Of a stretch of DNA of 64,000 nt, positions 11,601 to 23,600 are shown one piece after another. The stretch is from Stictocephala bisonia (Eukaryota; Arthropoda; Insecta; Hemiptera; Membracidae): assembly GCA_035578905.1 (NCBI GenBank), contig JAQJVL010000146.1, forward strand, positions 1,684,938-1,748,937. Direction: 5' to 3'. Each line of letters opens with the position of its first letter. Positions within the stretch are counted from its first letter, which is position 1. The notes under the pieces were generated by a model that worked only from the letters and a program-made list of their open reading frames with translations, ran no database searches and was not told the origin of the DNA. The position numbers and the translations under genes were made by a program.

Positions 11601-14600
11601 CAGACACTGCAATCTATGCTTTCAAGCAAAGGTGCTGTAGTGAAAGATGGGCGTGGATGTCATGACAATAGGCCTCACCAACTATCAAAAGAAACGGTGG
11701 ATAAAGTTCATGAACACATAAGATCTCTTAAAGGTCGACGATCTCACTACAGTAGACATGACTCAAGAAGGATATATTTACCTGAAACATTAGATATAAA
11801 GAAACTTCACTGTCTATATTCTGAAAAGTATCCCGATAATCCTGTATCATACGATTCGTATAGGACAATCTTTAATACAAAATATAACATAGGTTTTGGA
11901 TATATCCACGAACCGATACTTGTAGTACGTGCGATCAGTATAAAGTTCGTGAGCAGGACTTACACAAACAGATTGCTGATAAAATTGGTGATACTTTAAA
12001 GATTCAAGAGGATTTTAAAAAAATGAACGAAATGCAAGATTTACACTTAAGAAAGACAGATTCCTTTTATGAGAGAAAGCGCTTAGTAAGAAAAGCAGCA
12101 CAAAAGTCAGTTGAAATTGAGGGAATTTGAATGGACTACCAAAAAAACCTTTGTACAACTAACATATCAACAAATGATGTCTATTACAGACGTCAGCTTT
12201 CATACTATATTTTTAACATTCATATACTATCAACACAAGAAAGTATTTTCTATGTGTATGACCAAGAAAGTATTTTCTATGTGTATGACCAAACTATTGC
12301 TCATAAAGGATCTGATGAAGTTTCATCGATGCATTATCACTTCATTTTTAATTTCCTCAAACCAGAAGTTCGCCATTTGACCATATTCTGTTATTCATGT
12401 GCAGGCCAAAACAAAAAATTTACATTGTTCAGGCTTGTTTATTTCATTGTTCATGTATGTAGTCGGCTCGACAGTTTGAAAATGGTTTTTCCTATCCGCG
12501 GGCACTCATATGGAATGCGAACGCAATATGGGATTAATTAATCAAAAATCTTATTGCGAGGTGCCAGATGACTGGATTACTGTGATCACCAACGACAGGA
12601 TAAAGCCTTGCCCATTTACTGTGTTTAAGTGTGACCAATCAACTTTCCTAGGATGGACTTCTTTTTTTGGAACACTGAACTTCAAAGAAAAGTGTCCGTT
12701 TCCGTCCAGACCAGTCAGGGAGCTAGAAGTCAATATTGGAAAACGAAAAATGCTTCTATTCCGTGAGTCGTACAATGGACCTTTTAGTAGCGTTTCACTA
12801 GCAAAACAAACCGAAACTGTTGAGTCCTCAAAAAGAAATAAAAAGAAGAAGAAGAGTAAATTACCCAATATTGAAATGGAAAGACACCTGGAATTGCGGC
12901 CAAAGCCTTTGTATGGTGAAAAATTACCTGTACCCAAAGCAAAATATCAGGACTTGCAAGTTTTGTAAAGGTTTCTGCCTATGGAGTCTCAACTATTTTA
13001 TACAAATTCAACAACCAAATCAGATGACACAAACAATGATGACCATGATGAGATTTTCAGGTAAGTTTTACAACTTTTTTGTGTAGGCTAACCTAATAAA
13101 ATATTCTGACAATCAGATATACTTACTTTTATCATTTGATTGCTATTTTGTGGACTATAATATTACTATAACTGTGTAAGCTTTGTATCTCAACAGTAAA
13201 AGGTATAATGATCCTGATTTTCTTAGGGAATCTGCAGCCTTGACTAAAGAAAACTCACCAAAATCGGGGATAAAGAACAAAAGAAAATAAAAAATCAATG
13301 AATAATTCCAAAAAAGGACTTATAACTATTACATTGTGTTTCTAATATCATTAGGTTACTTACTCTTACTCTCTTACTCCCAGGGCCATCTATATCGCAG
13401 GTGATATTTAGCCGCACCAACAAAGCCTCTCCAGATTGGCCTGTCCTCTGCATTCTCTTCCATGGCTCCAACTCGCTGTATATCTATCCTAACCTGGTCC
13501 CACCATCTTTGTTTTGGCCTCCCACGAGGTCGCCTTCCCTCAGGGTTATTTTTGCTAACTTTCTTTAGTTGGGACTCTTCTCTCCTTCTCAACACATGCC
13601 CAGCCCACCTTAGTCTTCTACTTTGGACCTCACTCACAATGTCTGCGTCGTTATACAGGTCTCTAATCTCCCTGTTATGTTTCCTTCTCCACTCCCCTTG
13701 GTCATATGTGGGCCCATATATCTTTCTCAAGACTTTGTTTTCGAAGACAATTAGTTTTTTCCTCTATCTTATTTAGTATCCACGTTTCAGATCCATAGAG
13801 CAAAACTGGGATGACTATTGATTTGTACAACCTAATTTTTGTTTTGTGTGACAATGACTTGGAAGATAGTAATCTATTGCATGCATAAATGCATCTGTTG
13901 GCTGAATTTATTCTTTGCTGTATCTCAATTTCTTCTGCGTTTTTATTTGAAATTGTGACTCCGAGGTATTTGAATTCCGGTACTTGTTCGAATTCATGAC
14001 CATCAACTCGTAGGGGGTCTTGGGTGTAATTTTGGTCTCTTGTAAAGTGCATGAATTTGGTTTTTGGATCGTTTGTCTTCAGCCCTATTTTTTCTGCTTC
14101 TGTTATGAAGACCTTGGTCAGCGTAGTTAGATCCTCTAGCTTTTCTGCCATTATAGCTACGTCATCTGCAAATGCTATAATGTTCAGTTTTCCTCCGACT
14201 TTAACACCCAGGTTCATTTCTTTTGTCTTCTGAAGGGCCTCCTCTAGAGCCATGTTGAATAATATTGGGGAAAGGCCATCCCCCTGTCTGACTCCTGAGT
14301 TTACTTTGAAGGTTTCGCTGTTTTGTCCATTTATTCTCACGGAGCATCTTGACTCGGTAACACTCATTTTAGACAGTCTTATCAGTTTTCTGGGGACCCC
14401 AAATTTTTCTAACTGTACCCATAATCCTTCTCTGTCAATGCTGTCGTAAGCTTTTTGGAAGTCAATGAAGATGGCATAAAATTCTTTGTTATATTCCCAG
14501 TACTTGGCTACAATTTCTTTCAGTAAAAATATCTGGTCTGTAGTGGACCTACCTTTGATGAAGCCTGCCTGGTGTTCTTCAATTATTTCGTTTGAGTAGC

Positions 14601-17600
14601 ATTCAAGTCGATTTAGAATAATTTTAGTCAGGACTTTATAGGGGATACTTAGCAATGAGATGCCTCTATAGTTTCCACACTCTTCTTTTTCTCCCTTTTT
14701 ATGTATGGGTACAACTACTGCCTCTTGCCACTCGGCATTTCTTCCTTTTCCCATATTTTAAGTATTAACTTCCACAGTTTCTCAATTACTACATTTCCTC
14801 ATTTTTTTAGTAATTCTGCTGTAATTTCATCTTTTCCTGGAGCCTTGTTATTTTTAAGTGTCTTTACTGCGTTTTCCACTTCTTGTTTGGTTGGTGGTTC
14901 CAGGTTTGGTTGTACATGGTAATAGCTACATTCATTGTCTTGTTTTGTTGTTTCATCAAAAAACAAAAGCCATTAGGTTAATGTGTGTTAAATAACTTAC
15001 TTACTTAGTTGGCCACTCAAACCGTAAAAGGTTTTTGGCCTCGCCAACAATTTGCCTCCACTTCCTCCTGTCTTGCATCATCTCTTCTTCCACTCCCATT
15101 TTCCGCATATCCCTTTGCACTTGATCTTTCCATCTCAGCCTTGGTCGACCCAAAGGTCTTCTTCCTGCTGGTCTTTCTTCCATTACTCTTCTCAATACAG
15201 ATTCCTCCTCCCTTCTGTTTACATATTAAACAGAACTGTTAAATAAACAGTGGGTAAAATATTGAAAACTGAAAACTTTGTTTACTGACTCTCATCATTC
15301 TTTCCTTCTACGTAGTGACCCTCATCATTTTTTGCAAGTATGAATAGAATAGAATAATGTTTATTTCTGTAACACAATATACAACATAGCAATACATAAG
15401 TTTTGAAGATTTACAATTTGTTAACATACAGTTCTTGAAATATTCCAATATACAAATTTCAATTAATATCAACTTATTATTATTATGTGATATCAATGTC
15501 CATAAGCTAACAATACAAAGTATACATTGTGAAAAACAGAAATATCAGGTACCCCTGTAGCTATAGCTGTTGTGGGGTTACCTAAACAAGAAAATATGGA
15601 GTTCAGCCCGTGGCTCATAAATTACATCCTTAAGTAATACAATTATTTACTAAAGAGTTATTTAAATTAACAATTTCAAATTTCAAATTGTGCCTTTTAA
15701 CCTATTAAGTATAACCAATTTTCAATATCGTCTATTGTGAAAACAAAATGTTTTATATACTCTTTAAAAAAGTACTAAAAGATTTCATTATTTTTCCATT
15801 GGGTTTGATTTTGTTCCACAATTTTGGAGCCAAGTAATCAAATGATTTCTTGTGTGCTTCAAAATGAGGTCGTGACACTGCTGCTATTTCGTAATTTCTT
15901 AATCGAATACCATATTCATTGATGTTGCAAACCACATTTCCACTTTTCAAAAAATAAATTTGCATTACTCTATAGACATATAGATGTCTTAGGGGCATAA
16001 TCTGTAGTTGTGTAAACAAAGGAAAAGATTCTTCTCGACTACCTTTAAATAATATTATTCTTATCAACTTTTTCTGGGCAGTTACTAACGGTTTTAGAGT
16101 AGAATAGAAAGCCCCTCCCCAGCATACCAATTCATACTGTAATTTCGAATTTACTAACGTGTAATAAATGGTTTTTAAGACTGACAGAGAACACAGCTGG
16201 CACAAAAAATAAAATTTTCTTACCAAATACAAGAAGTCTTTTTTCAGTTTATTTATGTGCATTTTCCAGTTTATATTCTCATCAACTATTATTCCCAAAT
16301 ATTTTATTTTATCACTCCTCTCAATTATTATACAATCATTACAAGCACTTGTAGTTTCTCTCTCAACACATACATTACATTTATAATATATGTTATCTAT
16401 ATTTTCATTAGATCCTCTGTAACTTAATGATAAATATCTAGTTTTATTGCTCAATGACATGCAATTATAATCAAACCAGTATTTCAAATAATTTAAGTCC
16501 ATTTGTGCTTTATAGTAAATATTATGTGGTTGATTCTGATTCACACAATACGTCAGGGCTGTGTCATCAGCAAAAGCAGTTAAATTACCAAATAAATTAC
16601 CATTACAAAGGTCATTGATATAAACTAAAAAAAGAATTGGCCCCAGGACCGATCCTTGAGGAACTCCATATTTTATTGCTAAAGGGTCACTCAAACTATC
16701 TCCAATTCAAACACATTGTTTCCTTTCAGTAAGATAACTTTTAAACCATTTAAATGGAACACCGCGAATACCCGACAACGATAATTTTTTTAGCAATACA
16801 GTATCTTGTGATTCACACAATCAAACGCTTTGGTTATATCAATAAACACACCCAACACATTTTTGTTCTCATTTAATCCATTTTGCAGCTGTGAAGTGAC
16901 TTTAAGTAAAGCATCTTCAGTACTTTTACCTTCCATAAACCCGAATTGATTTTTACTAAAAAAAGAAACCTTAGTATAGAAGGAGAGTAATCGCTTTTTT
17001 ACTATTTTCTCAAAGATTTTGGCCATGATTGATTAGATTGAAATGGGTCTATAGTTACCAGGTAATTTAGGATCTTCTTTCTTAACCCTGGAATGGTAAG
17101 CAGTCGTAAATTTTACGACTCACTTTAAATAATTTTCGATAATGACGTCATTTATGCGTTGGCAACCCTGTCCGTCCAGGAGATCTCCTCCCTACGCCTG
17201 CCAAGGTCAGTGTCGTCTTGACAGCCGTCCCCTGCACATCGTTTGTGATATATTGAGGGTCAGTCATAAGATATACGAGTGCTTGCCAACAAAGTTACTT
17301 TATACGTGTTGTTTCAAATATTGTTTTACGTTTGTTTATGTGTTAAATATCGTTATTTTCAAGCTAATTTTGCGTTATTGTTTTGTGTAAATAGTTATAG
17401 ATGTTGTACATGTGTAAATAGTTAATATTCTTTATGTGTAAGTGTGTAAATATTTGTGATCTCTGATTTCTATGATCTCTGAAATCTTAAAAAAAGAGAC
17501 TCTTCCAGATCATCCACCCATCAACAATACAAGAACAACTTGTAAAATATGTCCCACTAAGAAGAGGAGGATGACAACCAATCATTGCATTCACTGTCGT

Positions 17601-20600
17601 CAAGCTTACTGCAATGAGCACCGAGGAAATGTTTGCTGTAAATGTACTGATCATGACTAAAATTATGGCATCGAGATCTCAGACAATATAATAATGTTGG
17701 ATATATAATATTTTTTTTCAATATCTCTCTACTATAGCCTTTTGATTTTTAAAGTTAATTGTTTTAAATATCATCTCAATTTAAGAAAAAAAATTTTTTT
17801 TTCTTTTTAAGTCGTAAAAGTGTATGTTTTTATTTTTTCAATAATTTCATATTATTAAAATAAAAATTATTCAAAATGAGCATTGTAAAACTGTTTTTCA
17901 TTATAATAAATAGTTTAAACAATTTTTTGTAGTTGTTTATTATTTGACTTTCTTACATAAAAAATTTTTCAAAAACATCGTAAAATTTACGAATACTTAC
18001 CAATAGTGTGATTTTAAATAAGCTTACCATTCTAGGGTTAAAAATTGGCACTACTAGTGCATTCTTAAGTTTATCAGGAAAAACACCAGATTGCATACTT
18101 AACTTTACGATGTAAACTAAGACAGGGCTAATAACAGTAGATATGTATTTTACCATCTCAACAGACCAGCCATCAATTCCAGGTGATTTTTTATTTTTTA
18201 GAGATGACATAATAGATTCTATCTCCTCTTTATCAGTTGGAAACAGAAACATAGACTCAAGCCGGTTAGTAGATGGAAACCATTGTTCATAATCTAATGG
18301 CTTAGGTACATTATTATTAACTATTAACTTATCAACTACACTAACATAATATTCATTTAATATATTAGAAACCTTCTGAGGTTGAGATTCGATTGCCGTA
18401 CAACCTTCATTGCTATATAATTTAACTTCAACAATTTTATCCTTCTTTTGGCCAGTTAAGTCATTTACAATTTTCCATTGGGCTGCTGAATTATTTTTAT
18501 TCATTTCAAACAAGTTATTATAGTAATTTTCCTTTTGCAATTTCAAATCAGCCATGAGTTTAGCATGAAATCTATTGTAATGTCTTTTAGAATTTTGATT
18601 ATCAGGATATTTAAGAGTTTTTTTGTACAACTGTTTTCTTTTTTCAATACGCTTTATAAGATATTTGGTCATCCATGGTTTTAACTTCTTATACCTATTC
18701 GATAATGTATTAACAGAGGATGATTGTAATATAGCCATATTTACAATATCACAAAATTCATTATAAGCGATGTTTACATCTAAATTTTTATACAGAGAAG
18801 AATAGTCATAGTCCAAAAGTATATCAAATAACATTTTATGATTGATAATAATATACAAATAAACAAGAGGATTGATTAATCCTCTTAACAACTTTACTGC
18901 TAGGTTTTTCCTTATTAATAATTGGTAGAGAAATTGAGCAAAATACAGCTAAATGATCTGTTATACCAAAGTCTAATTTATCTGTAATACAAGCCAAGTT
19001 ATCTCTACTCCTATAAAATGCATGATCTAAACAGGATTTAGTTTCTTGAGCTATTCTAGTTGGTGAATTCATCAAACTTTCTAATCCAAAGCTCGCTAAT
19101 GTGGCTAAATAATCAAAATTTGATGAGGTATTTTCCATAGTACAGATATTTAAGTCTCCTAACATTAAATAGTTTCTAGCTTTAATTTTTTGCAAAACAT
19201 TTTGTAATTCATTTAAAAAATCTTTAACAGCAAATCTGTGTAACCTATAAACTGCAAGTATTGTCAAAGAATATTGTTCTAACTTAATATCAACTTGAAC
19301 CATGTCAGCTGTATCTGCACTAACAGATGTTTCGCTGCAAGGGAGACTCTCTAATATATCACACCTCCTGAACGATAAAACTGATTACAATGATAGAAGT
19401 TTTTATAACCAGGTATTTTATAATTATTTACTTCATTTTCAAAAATCCATATTTCTGTCAAGATTATTACTTCTGGCAAGATATTTTGAGCACTAAACTG
19501 TAACATAAACAACTCAAAATTTTCCCTCATACTACATATATTGTAATTTAATACTGTAATACTAGGGCCATTTACTTTTCTTAACAAACTATAAAATAAA
19601 GTATCATTACTTAAACTGACCATGCGAGGTTAACATTTTAGTTCTAACTCACAATAATTTGTCCAAGTCATCCAAGCATTTGATCCACGTTACAGGCCCT
19701 CTTTCTTCTTTCCGTACAAGGATTTTTCCGTCACCAGAAGTCCAAACATACGCCCAACGGTTTTCACTTTTCTTCAGTTTAGTCGCTGCAAGTAAACGCC
19801 TCCTTTCGGGACTTAAGCTTGTATTTATGTAGACAACATTCTTCACACTATAGCCCAAAGAATCAGTCTTCAAATCCTTCCTCTCTTTCTTCTTCTTTAA
19901 TAGCGTTTGCTTGTCAGATCTACGTACGAATTTTACTAGTATTCCTGGTGGTCGCTTTCCATCTTGCGTTTTCCCCAAGCGATGACAAACGTCCACCATG
20001 TCATGAGTAATGCTCATGTCAAGGCCAGACCCAAGATTATTGATTGTTTCCATGACATTTTCATTTGGTTTCTCAGGTATTCCATATATTTCAACCGTAT
20101 TTACCCTAGAATATTGCTCACTGGCATCTAGCCTTTCCTCCAGGTTTTTAATTCTCTTTTTCAAATCTGAATTTCCTTTAGCTCTTTTGATCAGTTATCA
20201 TTTTCAGGCAATTTTCAAATTTCTTTTCTTGCTCTTCCATAATTTTTTTATTTTCATCAATTTTGTTATGACAAAGCCCCAAAGAATTGCCCAATTCTCT
20301 CTCCATTATACTTCTTTCCTCTTTGGCTTCTTGTAACATTCGTATGATCTGAGACAGGTCAGCATTTTCTTCTTGAGACTGTGTAGCAATAGCCATGCTT
20401 CGCCTTCGCTCTTTAGTGCAAGCTTGACAACGCCAGGGTTGGTTTTCATTATTTATGTGGTCAATTTTGGCTTTTGACATATTTACACAGTTTGCATGAC
20501 ATATTCCACTACAAGCAGTACAAGTGATTTTTGACTCATTCCTGGAGACAATAGCTTTACAAACTAAACAACGAGCCATAATTCTGACAAAAATACAAAA

Positions 20601-23600
20601 GCTGAAAAAAACTGTTCAAAATAACCGCAATATCAAGAAAGGAACACTCTGAATAATCAAAGGTACACAATTCTAAAGGCACATTACACAATAACTCACG
20701 ATTCCAGAGGTCGATAATCACTAGATAAGATAAGGGAGCTCACGGGCTGTCTGACCGCTCCGTTCAGTCTGACTCATCACTGGATGGATTGTATTATAAT
20801 TTTTTATATGACAATAAAGTAATATAATAGTGTATTTTATTATTATTATCATCATATAAGTGAAATAAAGAGTAATATTTGGAATAATATCATGTTGTTT
20901 ATATACACTGTTTGTGAAACCTTCGTATATTATAGGTCTTTAAACTTTAAAATTAGATTTTCTCGGTTTCATTCCATATTGACTCCCATCGTATTTCCAC
21001 CTGGCCCTTCATATGGTAATGGCGTTCTAGCAGCATGTGACTCAACATTATTGATTTATTTTCCGTCAAATAAAAAATTATATATATATCTGGCGAACTT
21101 CTATTAATTATTAATCTAAAAACGCCTTACATCCCCAAAACTATGTGTAATATTTGTGCATACGATATTTTTTCCTGTCAAATTGTTGAACGGTTTTCTG
21201 ACTAGGTTAGACAATAACACAGTTGGAGTGTAAAAGGTGGTAAAGTACGATAATTTTGATTCATAAATTCACTGAACGGTTCCCTGTTCACATTGAGGTC
21301 GATGTCGATGTAAACTTTAAAACAATCACGAATCAACCCAAGTGAGGGAAAACATGTTGTAAGTCATTTTCTAAACAAAATACAATGAATTTAGAGATTC
21401 GGAAAATAATTTTCATTGAACTTTCAAACGTCTCGTTTTTTATTCATAAGTTATCGTTTTGCTGCCCAAAATCTGGCACTTAGCTGATATTTCAGACTGC
21501 ATTTCGTCACCAATATCGGCTAGACCTATTATATTAGCCGACTACGTCTATGTTTTTCATTCGATTACCCAAGGTTTTCATGAATTTCTCATTATAAAAT
21601 AATTATTTATCTGTTGTTCAGTGTAGCCTCATGTATCGAAGTACTTTCAAGTTGCGGATATTTCATTACTGATCATAATTTTAAAACTAATCCATCCTAA
21701 GCGACTTTAAAATTTATTTTTAGTACACCTGCTTAGTTATTATTATCAATTGATTGAACTGTAGTCTTTGTCATCCAGATTTTGAAATTTGATTATATAA
21801 TTCAGAGCTTATTTCCGGTTAGTTGTAACCTTGTTATTACTGAATTAAATACCCACAGAATACACATCCACTCTTCTTGGCGTGTACACACACAATTTTT
21901 TGTTGATAGGAGGCAATTCTCAAAGCAAATGACTGAATTTGGCGATGATGCCTGAATTTTAGCATCAGTTTGGTTGGATGCAACTTTTGCCAACAAGTTT
22001 CACTACGTTTCCGCGGTACACTTTTAACTGAACCACCAGATAAACATATCAGCTGGCTGTGAAACAGTATAATTAGCTTGCATAGAAAATCTGATGTGTG
22101 ATATGAGTGAACAGATTAAATCTTTATAATCCACGTTGGTTTTTTTAATTAATAATATATTTTCTTCGTTTCTTACATAATATATTATTTCTGAAAAAAG
22201 GAAAAACGTTAAAAAAACAATGCCACATAAAAATGTAGGAAGGCAGGAAGTAAAATGTTTTATTTATCAAATGTTACAGTTACAAACAACAAATCAAAAT
22301 TATTGTGTTCAGTTTAGATGTATATATTTACGAATCTGGCAAAACTTAACATAGGCTTAGTATGGTGTCTGCCTTTTACAGTTGTCTTGGGTGAACAGGA
22401 AATCCTTCTGTAAATACTCCCTCGAAAATACTCGATACTCGAAAAAAATGCCTACTATTCGACTCGACCTCAAAAATCACTACTCGCACACCCCTAATTT
22501 ATGGTGAGCTCAGCAAAGGTTAATACTAATTCTAAATTCCAACTCAAATATCTACTTTGTTTAAAAAGGCTTTTTTCAGATTTGCAAGTGAGGATGTCAT
22601 GGAGCAGTATGGTATACTCTTGGCATGCTTTCAAGAAAATGGTGAAATGGTTAATGACTGCATATTCACAATGATGCACCATGTAGCTGGGGATCTTGAA
22701 AGAGTTTCCATGCTATTTCAGCCATCAATTTTAAGATCGTTTACTCGCATATTAGAAACAGACTTTGAAATACGTGATGTAAGTAATTTCACAGTTGTAT
22801 TCCAAATTTATTTTTAGAATTAATTTGCAATATGATATTTAATTCATAGTCTCCTGTAAACTAATTTTAACTTGATTTTCTTAAACTAAACTACATAGTT
22901 TATACATTCAGTGCATGTAGTAAACTCAAGTTTTAAGAGGTTGGTTAGTAATTAGACAAGAGCTGTGAGTAGCTTGTAGTACAAAATACGAGGCGTGTTT
23001 TTAAAGTAAGTACCGTTTAGGAATCCCGCCTCGGTAGTGCTGCAGTCGGCGTCCAGCGCATGCGTGCTAGATACTACTATCTTTTGGCAAGGCACATCCA
23101 CCGTTATGGACCCATTTGACTGTATTTAAGGTCGCTTATGACTGTTTAAAATTCCTCCTCTTATTAAAAATGCCGCCAACTGTAAAGTACATGTTGTGAT
23201 AAGTTTTTGTAACGATAAAGGCATGAAAGCAGCTGACATTCATTGAGAGATCTGTGAAGTTTATTGAGAATACAGAATGAGTGATGGGATGGAATGGAAA
23301 CGGATGAGAGCTTTTAAGGTTGTGCGAATGTGCATGATGATGATCGAAGTTGGAAACCTTCACTCATTACTGATGACTTGGTGCAAAAGGTTGATGAAAA
23401 AAGTCAGAGAAAACAGACACTTTACAAATGCATCATTATGTAGTGTGTCTTCAAGTGTCAAGAAGGGCGATTATTGAAATTGTGACAGACCGTTTGAAGT
23501 ACAGAACGTTATGCTTACGGTAGGTTCCCAAAATGCTGGCGGAGATTCACTAAAACAAATTTTTGACGAGAATCACAAACACAATGTTTAACCAGTTCTC

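Larger units (their letters stand above)
15338..20790 (-). mobile_element. CR1-like LINE, nearly full length, split by a piggyBac relative
   Basis: Reading from about 20790 down: a short 5' UTR; ORF1 (PHD finger, coiled coil, RRM-like); ORF2 with APE-type endonuclease and reverse transcriptase; a 3' UTR; and an ATTCTATTCTATTCAT-type tail ending near 15338. The piggyBac element at 17086-18037 interrupts ORF2. Both ORFs have a few stops or shifts, so the copy is inactive but not ancient. I could not define its target duplication. Confidence 0.85.
9961..22496 (+). mobile_element. 12.5-kb DNA transposon with hAT-like ends, nested insertions inside
   Basis: Starts TAGGGGTGTGCGAGTA (9961-9976) and ends with its exact reverse complement (22481-22496). 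It is flanked by ATTTATTG (9953-9960) and ATTTATGG (22497-22504), an 8-bp target duplication with one mismatch, as in hAT-superfamily elements. Subterminal regions are packed with ACTCGAA/TTCGAGT motifs, probable transposase-binding sites. Inner repeats GGGCCAGGGGGAAAAACGATG (about 10826-10850) and its inverted relative near 20980-21012 also pair. About 7.3 kb is later insertions (13359-14971, 14997-15237, about 15338-20790). Its own gene is the broken ORF at 11203-12968. Confidence 0.82.

Noticed and set aside
11203..12968. Functional host gene in the large intron
   Set aside because: It lies inside a transposon with terminal repeats and target duplication and has several frameshifts.
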